A DNA stretch of 64,000 nt. It comes from Undibacterium pigrum. GTDB taxonomy: Bacteria; Pseudomonadota; Gammaproteobacteria; Burkholderiales; Burkholderiaceae_D. The stretch spans positions 1-64,000 of the forward strand of contig NZ_QJKB01000011.1 of assembly GCF_003201815.1 (NCBI RefSeq), written 5' to 3'. Under the pieces are notes generated by a model that was given only the letters and a program-made list of their open reading frames with translations, made no database searches and was not told the DNA's origin. Positions within the stretch are counted from its first letter, which is position 1. Every line of letters begins with the position of its first letter. Both the position numbers and the translations under genes were made by a program. Positions 7,662 to 16,638 of this stretch are shown one piece after another.

Positions 7662-10064
7662 ATGAGTAAGATGCGCAAAGCGATTTTACTTGCCCTGTAT
7701 GGTGCAAGTGCAGCAACTGTTTTCAATCCCGCCGTAGTGAATGCGCAAACAGCTCCCGCCGCAGAAAAAGCCCCTGAACCGGCCATGCAAACCATGACCA
7801 TCGTTGGCTCTCGCCGCGCCAACACCAGTGCTACCAATACGCCTTTGCCTGTCGATTTTATTTCCGTCTCCAAGGCTGCAGAGCAGGGTGGTCAGTTTGA
7901 CCTGGCCCAGACTCTGGCCAATATCTCGCCTTCCTTCAACTCCACTCGCCAGACCGGTGCTGACGGTGCTGATCTGGTGGATTCTGCCGCCTTGCGTGGC
8001 CTGGGTTCAGACCAGACCCTGGTGCTGGTGAATGGCAAGCGTCGCCATACAGTATCGCTGGTCAACCTGTTTGGTGCCCGTAACCGCGGCAATACCGGTA
8101 CTGACCTGAATGCCATCCCCGTCATGGCCATCAGCAATGTGCAAGTCTTGCGTGATGGTGCCGCCGCCCAGTATGGCTCAGATGCGATTGCCGGTGTCAT
8201 GGACATCACCCTCAAGAAAAGCCTGGGTTGCGAAGCCAGCTTTGGTTACAGCCAGTATTCTGTAGGTGACGGTAAAAACTATCTGCCATCCGCTTATTGC
8301 GGCATCGCCCTGGGCGAAAAAGGCGTGCTGGGTATCACCGTTGAATACACTGACCGTGGCCGCTCCAACCGCGCTGATCCAGGCAACCCACGCACCATTG
8401 GTGACACCAAGGTTACTGGCCCTACCGTTTACCTGAATGGTGAAGTAGGTAACGGCGGCAATGACAAACTGTATTTCACTTTGGGCACGCAACAACGCAA
8501 GGCATCCTCTGCTGCCTGGGCACGCGGTGGCATAGGTTCTGACGATATTCCTTCCCGCAATTCTGCCGCCATGTATCCGAATGGTTTCGTGCCTTACATC
8601 AATGGTGATATCAATGATATCTATGGCACGGTAGGCTATAAATGGGACATCGGCGAATGGCGTGCCGACCTGTCGCAGACTTATGGTTTTAATGAACTGA
8701 AGTACAACATCAGCAATACCATCAATGCCTCGATTGCCAACAAGGACTTGCTGGCCGGTGGCAAGGGCATCAGCCCCAGCAGTTTCAATGCTGGTGGTTT
8801 CTCTTTCTCACAAGCGACGACCAACCTGGATTTCAGCCGCTTCTTTGATGGCTTCATGAACGGCGTCAACTTCGCATTCGGTGCAGAATACCGTCGTGAA
8901 AACTACAAGATCAACGCCGGTGAGCCAGGTTCTTACAATGACGTCGATGGCCTGGGTTTTGGTGGCAATGCCGGTAGTCAGGGTTTCCCCGGCTTCCAGC
9001 CTGGTGACCGTACCGACAAAAACAGAAACAGTATCGCCGCCTATGTCGATGTAGAAACCGACGTGACCAAGCTCTTCAAGCTGCAAACGGCCATTCGTGG
9101 TGAGCGTTATAGCGACTTTGGTTCTACCCTGACTGGCAAAATCGCTGGTAGCTACAAGGTAGCAGATGAAGTCTTGCTGCGTGGCTCGGTCAGTACAGGT
9201 TTCCGTGCACCATCGCTGCAACAAGTGTATTTCTCTTCCACGTTCACTGACTTCATCAGCGGTGTGCCTATGGACGTTGTGCTGGCACCGAATGGTGGCG
9301 CAGTGGCCAATGCAGCGGGCATCCCCAAGCTCAAGGATGAAACTTCGAAAAATTACACGCTCGGTCTGACGTTCAAACCAAGTAATGCAGTTGCCGTGAC
9401 AGCCGACTTGTATCGCATCGATATCGCCGATCGCATCGTCTTGTCCGGCCGTTTTGATGCTGACAATTACCCGGCTCTGGGCACTACCCTGCAAGCGCTG
9501 GGTGTAGGCCAGGCACAGTTTTTTGTGAATTCCATCAACACCAAGACCCAGGGCCTGGATTTGACGGCGTCCCACAAAACCAATCTGGGTTCAGGCAAAT
9601 TGTCGACTTATCTGGGCTTTAACTACAGCAAGACCGAAGTCACCAAGGTACAGGCTCCACCATCTTTGAAAGGCTATGAAGATGTGCTGTTGTCTGAACG
9701 TGAACGCCTGTTCATCGAGCAAGGTGGCCCAAGAATGAAAGCCACTCTGGCATTCAACTATGAGCAAGGTCCATGGGCCAGTGAATTCAAGGTCATCCAC
9801 TACGGTTCACAAACCCTGGGTACATTCTCAGGCACCGCGTCTGGGGTGCCAAATGCCCGTTATGAACCAAAGACTTCGGCTGACGTGGCTTTGACTTATG
9901 CCTTCAATGACACCACCAAGCTGACTGTAGGTGGCAATAATATATTCAACGTCAAGCCGACTCGTCAGGATCCGAATGAAACCGATAATGGTTTCTACTA
10001 TGACAGCGTACAGTTTGGCCTGGGTGGCGCATCTTACTTCCTGAAACTCTGGAAAAAGTTCTGA
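7662..10064 (+). CDS. TonB-dependent outer-membrane receptor
   Basis: The 800-residue outer-membrane protein begins with a signal peptide (MSKMRKAILLALYGASAATVF, cleaved after a VNAQ-like site). A TonB-box-like TMTIVGSR and a plug domain (~residues 50-185) follow, containing LRGLGSDQTLVLVNGKR and VLRDGAAAQYGSDAIAGVM. The rest is a barrel with paired aromatic strands, ending in the terminal phenylalanine typical of such proteins. It imports a large ligand using TonB energy. No regulator, sigma factor or transport gene is adjacent to name the ligand. I use the ATG at 7662, seven bases after GGAGAAG; an upstream TTG at 7647 is less likely. Confidence 0.9.
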   Translation: MSKMRKAILLALYGASAATVFNPAVVNAQTAPAAEKAPEPAMQTMTIVGSRRANTSATNTPLPVDFISVSKAAEQGGQFDLAQTLANISPSFNSTRQTGADGADLVDSAALRGLGSDQTLVLVNGKRRHTVSLVNLFGARNRGNTGTDLNAIPVMAISNVQVLRDGAAAQYGSDAIAGVMDITLKKSLGCEASFGYSQYSVGDGKNYLPSAYCGIALGEKGVLGITVEYTDRGRSNRADPGNPRTIGDTKVTGPTVYLNGEVGNGGNDKLYFTLGTQQRKASSAAWARGGIGSDDIPSRNSAAMYPNGFVPYINGDINDIYGTVGYKWDIGEWRADLSQTYGFNELKYNISNTINASIANKDLLAGGKGISPSSFNAGGFSFSQATTNLDFSRFFDGFMNGVNFAFGAEYRRENYKINAGEPGSYNDVDGLGFGGNAGSQGFPGFQPGDRTDKNRNSIAAYVDVETDVTKLFKLQTAIRGERYSDFGSTLTGKIAGSYKVADEVLLRGSVSTGFRAPSLQQVYFSSTFTDFISGVPMDVVLAPNGGAVANAAGIPKLKDETSKNYTLGLTFKPSNAVAVTADLYRIDIADRIVLSGRFDADNYPALGTTLQALGVGQAQFFVNSINTKTQGLDLTASHKTNLGSGKLSTYLGFNYSKTEVTKVQAPPSLKGYEDVLLSERERLFIEQGGPRMKATLAFNYEQGPWASEFKVIHYGSQTLGTFSGTASGVPNARYEPKTSADVALTYAFNDTTKLTVGGNNIFNVKPTRQDPNETDNGFYYDSVQFGLGGASYFLKLWKKF

Positions 10065-10097
10065 TCCAGTTCCCAGCCTGGGTGTAATCTTGCCCAT

Positions 10098-10139
10098 CAA
10101 AAAAACCGGCCTGCATGCAAATGCCAGGCCGGTTTTTTT
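10098..10139. terminator. Bidirectional terminator between the receptor and the EamA gene
   Basis: A stem of about 13 bp centred on ACCGGCCTG/CAGGCCGGT is flanked by A and T runs. It serves two convergent genes. Confidence 0.9.
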
Positions 10140-10155
10140 ATCAGGGTAATATGTA

Positions 10156-11049
10156 TCAGGTTTTGTTGGTCAAGGTCACTCCGGCAATGACCAGCAAACC
10201 ACCGACTATCATGGATGGCAAAATGGGTTCCCCTAAAATCAGCGCACCCAGGCTGATACCAAATACCGGTACCAGATTGTTGAATACCGCCGTGCGTGAT
10301 GGGCCTATGCTTTTCACGCCTTCGTAATACCAGACAAAACCTATGACTGTGCCAAACGCACCCAGATAGACGAGTGAAGCCAGCACTTGCCAGCTCATGC
10401 GGGCTGGTTCAAAGCGCGGCAGTTCCAGTACCGCACCCAGGCCCAGCAAGAGCAAGCCCCAGAGTGAAGCGTAAGTGGTGGCTGCAATCGGTGACAATCC
10501 CTTCAGGGCATGTCTGCCTATGATGGTATAGGCAGCCCAGCCACAGATCGCCGTCAGCATGAACAGCTCGCCCTTGCCCAGCGATTTCGATAAATCATGC
10601 ACCGCCCCCATCAAATCGCCGCGGGTGATGACCACCGTGGCACCGGCAAAAGCCACCATGATGCCCAGCCAGCGTACCGCGCTCAGCCTCTCACCAAATA
10701 GCAGGGCCAGTGCCAGCGCAGTGACTATGGGGTTCAAGGCCACAAACAGGGCAGTGCGCCCGGCTGGCATGTTTTCCAGTGCAGCAAAAAAGCACAGGTT
10801 ATATAAAAAGATGCCGGTTGCACCGAGTGCAAATGTCGCATGCATTTGCGGCTTGCTGAGCTTGGGCAAGCCGCCTTCAAGACGCCAGGCCAGCAAGAAC
10901 AATAAAGCACAGGCCACCGCAAAGCGGATAAAGGCCGCAATCATATGCGGTATCTCTTTGGCGACCAGACGCCCGGCAATGAAGGTGCCACCCCAGAACA
11001 GGGCGACACAGACAAGTTTCAGATAGGTGGAGACAGGGGCTTTATTCAC
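10156..11049 (-). CDS. EamA/DMT-family transporter
   Basis: The 297-residue membrane protein has ten predicted helices arranged as two EamA repeats (~residues 10-140 and ~155-292). The N-terminal LVCVALFWGGTFIAGRL and the repeat-2 motif SLWGLLLLGLGA are typical of drug/metabolite exporters such as RhaT and YdcZ-type relatives. The conserved PIVTALALALLFGERLS and LVPVFGISLGALILGEP segments end each half. Substrate unknown. It lies 59 bases downstream of asd on the same strand and may be cotranscribed with it. Confidence 0.9.
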   Translation of the reverse strand: MNKAPVSTYLKLVCVALFWGGTFIAGRLVAKEIPHMIAAFIRFAVACALLFLLAWRLEGGLPKLSKPQMHATFALGATGIFLYNLCFFAALENMPAGRTALFVALNPIVTALALALLFGERLSAVRWLGIMVAFAGATVVITRGDLMGAVHDLSKSLGKGELFMLTAICGWAAYTIIGRHALKGLSPIAATTYASLWGLLLLGLGAVLELPRFEPARMSWQVLASLVYLGAFGTVIGFVWYYEGVKSIGPSRTAVFNNLVPVFGISLGALILGEPILPSMIVGGLLVIAGVTLTNKT

Positions 11050-11107
11050 GATGGAGTAGGCTATGCAAAAAACCAGTTAGCCTACACCAAAATCAGGCCC
11101 GCCGTTT

Positions 11108-12250
11108 TTACCTGTGTATGTTGCGCAAACCTTGCTGATAGATCACTTCGGCTATTTGTATCGCATTCAGGGCAGCGCCCTTGCGCAGATTGTCGCCACT
11201 GACGAACATTGCCAGACCATGCGCTACCGTGGGGTCAGGGCGCACCCGGCCAACAAATACAGGGTCGCGGCCAGTCGCCATCAAGGGATTGGGCACTTCG
11301 GTAACGACGACACCAGCAGCACTATGCAGTAAATCAAGTGCGGCCTCTGCAGTGATACTCTGCTCAAATTCAGCATTGATGGACAGTGAATGTCCGGTAA
11401 ATACAGGTACGCGCACACAGGTGCAGGAGACGCTCAAATCCGGAATACCAAGTATCTTGCGGCTTTCATTACGCAGCTTGATCTCTTCTTCGGTATAACC
11501 ATCTTCGACGACCTTGTAGTTGTAGGGCACGACATTGTAGGCAATCGGCACCTGCCATTTCTTCGGTGCGGGAAAGTCTATGCCCTCACCATCATTAACC
11601 AGTCTGGTGCAGTCATCACCTGCTTTTTGCATCTGGCTTGCCAGCTCTTCCACACCTGCAACACCGCCACCCGACACTGCCTGATACGTGCTGACGATCA
11701 AACGCCGCAGCACAGCTTTATCATGCAGGGGTTTCAGTACAGGCATGGCCGCCATGGTGGTGCAGTTGGGGTTTGCAATGATGCCCTTGGGGATATTTGC
11801 CAGATCATATGGATTGACTTCTGCCACCACCAGCGGCACCGCAGGGTCCATGCGCCATGCCGAGGAATTGTCGATGACCAGCGCACCCGCAGCCGCGACT
11901 ACGGGTGCCAGTTGCAATGAGGTGTCTCCACCTGCCGAGAAAAATACCACGTCCAGGCCAGAATAATCAGCCGTCGCTGCATCTTCAACAAGGATCTGGC
12001 TTCCTTTCCAGTTGAGTGATTTTCCGGCAGAACGCGCAGACGCAAACAAGCGCAATGAGCGGACCGAGAAGTTGCGTTCTTCCAGCAGCTTGAGCATGAA
12101 TTCACCGACCAGGCCAGTTGCGCCGACTACGCCTACATGCATGCCATGCGGGTAACGCTCCAACGAAAGGGCCGAGCGTGTAGGTCGCGCTGGATTAGCT
12201 ACTGAAGGGTTTAGATCTTGATGATTTTGATGATGAGAATCTGATGCCAT
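11108..12250 (-). CDS. asd: Aspartate-semialdehyde dehydrogenase
   Basis: The 380-residue enzyme reduces aspartyl phosphate to aspartate semialdehyde, the branch point to lysine, threonine, isoleucine and methionine. It has GVVGATGLVGEFML for NADP binding and the catalytic cysteine in ANPNCTT. This is the shorter, Gram-positive/USG-like Asd type rather than the enterobacterial type with GGCTVS. An unusual ~36-residue polar extension (DSHHQNHQDLNPS...) precedes the Rossmann fold. AAGGAGAT six bases upstream supports this start, so the extension is probably translated. A small open frame and two hairpins lie in the leader. Confidence 0.92.
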   Translation of the reverse strand: MASDSHHQNHQDLNPSVANPARPTRSALSLERYPHGMHVGVVGATGLVGEFMLKLLEERNFSVRSLRLFASARSAGKSLNWKGSQILVEDAATADYSGLDVVFFSAGGDTSLQLAPVVAAAGALVIDNSSAWRMDPAVPLVVAEVNPYDLANIPKGIIANPNCTTMAAMPVLKPLHDKAVLRRLIVSTYQAVSGGGVAGVEELASQMQKAGDDCTRLVNDGEGIDFPAPKKWQVPIAYNVVPYNYKVVEDGYTEEEIKLRNESRKILGIPDLSVSCTCVRVPVFTGHSLSINAEFEQSITAEAALDLLHSAAGVVVTEVPNPLMATGRDPVFVGRVRPDPTVAHGLAMFVSGDNLRKGAALNAIQIAEVIYQQGLRNIHR

Positions 12251-12297
12251 GTAAATCTCCTTAAAAGTGACCAGGAGACAGGCATCAAGCTATATGC

Positions 12298-12316
12298 ACC
12301 CGCCTCGTAGGCGGGT
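12298..12316 (-). promoter_or_regulatory. GC-rich hairpin in the asd leader
   Basis: ACCCGCCT and its complement form a 7-8 bp stem with a four-base loop, about 50 bases upstream of the asd start. It could be a terminator remnant or part of an attenuator; no T run follows it on the minus strand. Confidence 0.4.
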
Positions 12317-12336
12317 TGCGAAAAAATGAAAAAGCG

Positions 12337-12399
12337 CTAACCCACCATTGCGATAATGGTGGTCTTAATGCTCAGCGTGGAGGCAAAGTGGCTTTTCAT
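12337..12399 (-). CDS. Putative 20-residue leader peptide upstream of asd
   Basis: This short frame encodes MKSHFASTLSIKTTIIAMVG, with consecutive Thr-Thr-Ile-Ile codons, end products of the pathway that asd feeds. The last codons lie within a perfect 8-bp hairpin (12342-12362), followed by GCGCTTTTTC. A promoter-like pair (TTGATC at 12429-12434, TACCAT at 12406-12411, 17-base spacer) would start transcription at about the ATG, so the message could be leaderless. There is no Shine-Dalgarno sequence. It may equally be chance inside the terminator of the amylase gene. Confidence 0.3.
   Translation of the reverse strand: MKSHFASTLSIKTTIIAMVG
12342..12362 (-). terminator. Hairpin after the amylase gene, possible attenuator of asd
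   Basis: CCACCATT pairs with AATGGTGG around a five-base loop. On the minus strand it is followed after a few bases by runs of T. It is about 75 bases past the amylase stop and about 90 before asd. Confidence 0.5.
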
Positions 12400-12436
12400 G
12401 AATTGATGGTAACAGACTTGATAACAGTGATCAAGC

Positions 12437-14293
12437 CTACATGATTTCAAGCAGCAGGACACCGCGAGCAGGCACTTTGATTTTCTGCGCCAGTTCAAAT
12501 TCCTGTCCACTGAACACATCTTTGGCTTTTGCGCTTGCAGGCAAAACCTCAGCAAAGCGCGCCGTTGCCAGTTCAGTCGCAGTCGTATTCTTGTTCATCA
12601 CCACCATGATTTTGCGCTTCTGGTCATAGCGGAAATAGACATAGATGCCATCCTGCGGCGCGAAGTGCATGAGTTTGCCGTTGTGGATGCTGCTCTGGGT
12701 CTTGCGCCAGCTCAGTAGTTTTTTGACAAAGGCCTGGGCTTCCAGTTGCTTTGCATTCAGGCCAGCACCGGTAAAGGCATTTACTGCATCACCCGCCCAG
12801 CCACCGGGAAAGTCTTTTCGAAAAGCGCCATCATCCCTGTGCTTGGTGCTGGTCATCAAAATCTCCGTCCCATAATAAAACTGAGGTGTACGCGGCATGG
12901 TGGCGACATAGGTGATCGCCATCTTGAACAAATCCAGGTCTTCATCAAGTGCGCTGTACAGACGGCTGACATCATGATTGCCCTCAAACAGCACCATAGC
13001 TGATGGCTTGGGGTAGAGTTGGTCATTAACGAGGGCTTCATACAGAGTAGCAAAACCGGAATGCAGGTTTTCTGGCGCTACCAGAGCCTTACGCAAAGTG
13101 TCATGCAAGGGGTAGTCCATCATGCTGGGCATGTGCGATATATAGCCGTTGGCATTCTTGTGCCCGCGCAACCAATGCGCTACCAGGTTGGGATTGTCTG
13201 ACCATTCTTCACCTACCAGTGTCAGTTGTGGATATTCCTGCATGACGCGGCGCGACCATTCGCTTAGAAAACCTGGGTCGGAATAGCCATACGTGTCCGC
13301 CCGTATGCCAGCCAGCCCGGCATATTCTATCCACCAGATGGTATTTTGTATCTGGTAATTCGCCACCAGCGGGTTGCGCTGGTTCATGTCTGGCATGTGC
13401 ACTTCAAACCAGCCCTGGGTGAAATTCTTTTTATCGATGGCCGATGCATACGGGTCACTGGCCGTTGTGCGCGCATGATAGGTCGGTACAAATTCACCGT
13501 TGTAGCTGAGCCAGTCTTTACTCGGTAAATCCTTCATCCACCAGTGGCCATCGCCAATATGATTCAGCACGATATCCTGGATCACGCCTATGCCCTGCTT
13601 TTTGGCTTCGGCTATCAGTTGGCGATATTCTTCGTTGCTACCCAGGCGGGCATCGACCTTGTAATAATCGGTGGCGGCATAGCCATGATAAGAATAAGTC
13701 TGCTGATTATTCTCCACTATCGGGGTAGGCCAGAGCATGGTGTAACCCATGCCAGCGATATAGTCGAGGTGGTCGCGTATGCCCTTGAGGTCACCACCAT
13801 GGCGGCCAGCACTGGCGTCATTGCGGTCCAGTTTGTCAGCAAAGCCGGGCAGGCGGTCATTGCTGGTGTCGCCGTTGGCAAAACGGTCAGGCATGAGATT
13901 GAGGATCACATCTGCAGGACCAAAGCCACGCCGCTCTGCAGCGCCCTTTTCACGTGCCTTGAGTTCATAGGGGATGGCAAATTGCTGGCTGCCCTGCTGC
14001 ATCCTGATATCGAATTTGCCAGGGCGGCTTGCAGGGGCAATCTGCAAATCCAGGAACAGGTAATTGGGATTGCTGAGCTTATGTATCGCCTTGATTCGCA
14101 CACCAGGGTAGTTGATGCGCGGGGTGTAGCTGGCAATTTGCTTACCATGCAACATGATTTGCAGCTTGTCTGTCTTCATGCCCACCCACCAAAAGCCGGG
14201 CTCCACATGTTCCATGACTGGCTGTGCCTGTGAATATACCGGTAGCAGGGCCAGCAAGCCGATGGACAGACCAACAAAGTCAGTGATTTTCAC
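12437..14293 (-). CDS. Periplasmic GH13 alpha-amylase (cyclomaltodextrinase/neopullulanase type)
   Basis: The 618-residue glycoside hydrolase has a signal peptide (cleavage after YSQAQ). An N-terminal beta-sandwich (~25-115) resembles those of SusA and related neopullulanases, followed by the catalytic barrel. The barrel shows DIVLNH, the nucleophile aspartate in GIRADTYGY, the acid/base glutamate in LVGEEW and the third acid in FEGNHD. A C-terminal beta domain follows. It should cleave linear or cyclic maltodextrins in the periplasm. No maltose transport genes adjoin it. Confidence 0.9.
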   Translation of the reverse strand: MKITDFVGLSIGLLALLPVYSQAQPVMEHVEPGFWWVGMKTDKLQIMLHGKQIASYTPRINYPGVRIKAIHKLSNPNYLFLDLQIAPASRPGKFDIRMQQGSQQFAIPYELKAREKGAAERRGFGPADVILNLMPDRFANGDTSNDRLPGFADKLDRNDASAGRHGGDLKGIRDHLDYIAGMGYTMLWPTPIVENNQQTYSYHGYAATDYYKVDARLGSNEEYRQLIAEAKKQGIGVIQDIVLNHIGDGHWWMKDLPSKDWLSYNGEFVPTYHARTTASDPYASAIDKKNFTQGWFEVHMPDMNQRNPLVANYQIQNTIWWIEYAGLAGIRADTYGYSDPGFLSEWSRRVMQEYPQLTLVGEEWSDNPNLVAHWLRGHKNANGYISHMPSMMDYPLHDTLRKALVAPENLHSGFATLYEALVNDQLYPKPSAMVLFEGNHDVSRLYSALDEDLDLFKMAITYVATMPRTPQFYYGTEILMTSTKHRDDGAFRKDFPGGWAGDAVNAFTGAGLNAKQLEAQAFVKKLLSWRKTQSSIHNGKLMHFAPQDGIYVYFRYDQKRKIMVVMNKNTTATELATARFAEVLPASAKAKDVFSGQEFELAQKIKVPARGVLLLEIM

Positions 14294-14599
14294 TGCATCT
14301 CCTTGATAATAATTCTATTTATATTATGTACTTTAACTACATTTATTTATTAATTCTAAATTAATTGCTCTAATTTGGATATTTTATTCAATTAGTGCGC
14401 GTATTTTTATTACAAATCATGCTGACGCCTTAGAGTCGGTCATTATTTCAAAGCCAGAACTAGGGCTGGATATTGCCTCTTTTTTGAGCTTCAATCAGGC
14501 GCTGTATTTGATATTTTCTAAGCTATCAAAATCAGGCTGAGCGGTATCAGCGAAAGCAAGGGTTGCACAAACGGGGCAACTCGCATCCCGGGAGGATAT
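14294..14599. other. AT-rich divergent intergenic region
   Basis: Just over 300 bases separate the divergent amylase and the 290-residue unknown gene. The first 130 bases are strongly AT-rich (TTTATTTATTAATTC-like), as expected for promoter DNA. I find no clear maltose-regulator site, hairpin or open frame. It probably holds promoters for both genes. Confidence 0.4.
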
Positions 14600-15472
14600 A
14601 TGCAGGATATTTCAAATTTAAATGGCATTTTTGGCGACATGCAAGCCTTGCAAGGCAAGCTTAAATCCAGGCTGGCAGATGTGGAGCAAAATGCAGAAAA
14701 GTTCAAGACGGCGCTGCAAGCAGCGATAAAGCCGGAAACCAAGGCCGAGCTGGTCAGCAGTCTGAAAGAAAAAAGCAGCACGCTGCTGAATGGCAATGGT
14801 TATGCCACCGATCTGGTTTCGCAAATACAAGCAAGCTGGGCTGCGCTGGGTGAACAGCTACAGGCACCACAGTCTGCACCGGCCCCTGTGATTGCGCCTG
14901 TAGTTAGCGCGAACACCACAAGTACGGCAGCGACGGCAAGCAGTATCGCGACTACAAGTGCAGCTGCAAGTGTCAATACAGTTGCCAGTGCCAGCACGAC
15001 AGCACCAGTTGTGGCTAGCACTGCAAAGACGCCCGCAGCGACCCCACCTGTTGCCGCGCCTGCGACAAGCATTGCTCCGGTCAACACGACACATCCGCCA
15101 TACAGGGTGTATGACCCAGCAAATCCTTCTGCTTTTGCTGAGCCTACAAATCCTGGTGCTGGCCCGAATTTGCTGGCGGCAGACTTGGTGTTCAATCCTG
15201 ACCCAAGGCCAGACTCTGTGCATTCACTGAAATACCCGGTAGCAACAGGAACAGCCGACCGCGGCGAGCAGTTAAAAAACTATGAAATCGCTTATGAAAA
15301 ATTGAGTAGCGAAAATAATGCCTGGAACCAGAAAAATATAGCAATCCGCAGCCAGACTTTACTGAACTCGCCCTATGCGGCATTTGCGAATGTCAAAGGG
15401 GTGAACCTGGCCGCACAATCTGACCCTTACACTCAGGCCTATATCGCTGATCCGAACAAGGCACCGGGCTAG
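14600..15472 (+). CDS. Unknown protein with a Thr/Ala/Ser/Val-rich linker
   Basis: I do not recognise this 290-residue protein. Residues 1-90 are polar and helical, with a likely coiled coil (LQGKLKSRLADVEQNAEKFKTALQAA). Residues ~92-165 form a low-complexity linker of Ala, Thr, Ser, Val and Pro. Residues ~168-290 form a third part that includes HPPYRVYDPANP and ends in DPYTQAYIADPNKAPG. There is no signal peptide or membrane segment. A GGGAGGATAT ribosome-binding site supports the start. It could be a type-III-like or otherwise exported structural protein, but nothing nearby supports that. Two hairpins follow it. Confidence 0.7.
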   Translation: MQDISNLNGIFGDMQALQGKLKSRLADVEQNAEKFKTALQAAIKPETKAELVSSLKEKSSTLLNGNGYATDLVSQIQASWAALGEQLQAPQSAPAPVIAPVVSANTTSTAATASSIATTSAAASVNTVASASTTAPVVASTAKTPAATPPVAAPATSIAPVNTTHPPYRVYDPANPSAFAEPTNPGAGPNLLAADLVFNPDPRPDSVHSLKYPVATGTADRGEQLKNYEIAYEKLSSENNAWNQKNIAIRSQTLLNSPYAAFANVKGVNLAAQSDPYTQAYIADPNKAPG

Positions 15473-15495
15473 TCACGGATTGACCAGCCAGCGCT

Positions 15496-15543
15496 GCCTG
15501 TCAGTAATGACAGGCTTGCCTTCGCAAGTTAGTGAACTAACTT
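15496..15543 (+). terminator. Tandem hairpins after the linker protein
   Basis: GCCTGTCA/TGACAGGC (15496-15515) is followed by AAGTTAG/CTAACTT (15526-15543) with TTTTA at its end. The second is the likelier terminator. Confidence 0.5.
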
Positions 15544-15703
15544 TTACCCAAGCCTTTCCTGGATCTGCAGGGGCGCAGCTAAATTTATTCTTAATAATTC
15601 AGACAGAACTATTTTTCAGGCTGGCAGTCTCAAGGGCTGCTAGCTGTTTTGTCGTTGCCGACGACGAAATGGCTAGTCCGTTCCACTATTCCGGAGTGCC
15701 ACC

Positions 15704-16582
15704 GTGAAATCATTTTCCATAGCCTTGCTGTTTGCTTGCAGCCTGATGGCGTCCACAGCCCATGCGCAACAAGACCCCGCTTTGTTTCAACCCGGTCTGA
15801 TTTCTGATGGAGGTGTTTTTGGTCTGGCCTTATCCCCGGATGGGCAACAGGCATTTTGGGTGCAATCGCAAGGGCGGCGGGTGGCTTTGCGCATCATGAG
15901 TTCAAGCAAGGTCGATGGAGTCTGGCAAACGCCGCAAGTGGCAAGTTTTTCCAGGGACACGCAATGGAAGGATATTGATCCTGCCATCAGCCCTGACGGC
16001 AAGACCCTGATTTTTCAGTCCAACCGGCCTGTGCCCGGCAAGCCAGAGCGCAAGGGTTTTGATATCTGGGCGAGCAGCAAAACTGAGTCTGGCTGGGGCG
16101 AGGCTTACCACCTCGGCAATGTCATCAATACCGATGCCTCTGAGTCATCAGCTTCGATAGCCGCGAATGGCAATATCTATTTCATGAAGGAGAATGAAGA
16201 AGCGGCCCAGCAATCTGATCTGTATGTATCCCGTTTCATCAATGGGGCTTACCAGACACCAGAAAATCTGGGGTCACCCGTCAATAGCAAGGAACGCGAG
16301 TCGAATCCTTATATTGCACCTGATGAAAGCTATCTGATTTATTTTTCTACCAAGCCAGGTGGATATGGCGATGTCGATTTGTATATCAGCTTCCGCGAGC
16401 AGGGCAAGTGGACCGAGGCGGTTAATCTTGGCCAGCCCATCAATTCAAGCGCGGCAGAATTTTGCCCCCTGGTACATCAGGGCCGCATATATTTGTCACG
16501 ACAAGTTAAACAAGGTGACAGGTTCACAGAAAATATCTATTCTTTCCCCTTTGATGCCGAACAGTACAGAAGCAGGCGCTGA
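15704..16582 (+). CDS. Secreted PD40/WD40-like beta-propeller protein
   Basis: The 292-residue protein has a signal peptide (cleaved after AHAQQ) and repeated PD40 blades. The motifs include SPDGKTLIFQSNR, ADG/IAANGNIYFMKE and IAPDESYLIYFSTKPGG. These resemble TolB C-terminal and protein-kinase-linked propellers that sit in the periplasm and bind peptides or proteins. The start is a GTG at 15704 preceded by CGGAG. The next gene begins about 55 bases later on the same strand. Its specific function is not evident. Confidence 0.8.
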   Translation: MKSFSIALLFACSLMASTAHAQQDPALFQPGLISDGGVFGLALSPDGQQAFWVQSQGRRVALRIMSSSKVDGVWQTPQVASFSRDTQWKDIDPAISPDGKTLIFQSNRPVPGKPERKGFDIWASSKTESGWGEAYHLGNVINTDASESSASIAANGNIYFMKENEEAAQQSDLYVSRFINGAYQTPENLGSPVNSKERESNPYIAPDESYLIYFSTKPGGYGDVDLYISFREQGKWTEAVNLGQPINSSAAEFCPLVHQGRIYLSRQVKQGDRFTENIYSFPFDAEQYRSRR

Positions 16583-16638
16583 GGCAGGAAGATTGCAGGC
16601 AGGTGTATGATGCCGCTTGCTCAGGACAGGATATTTGC

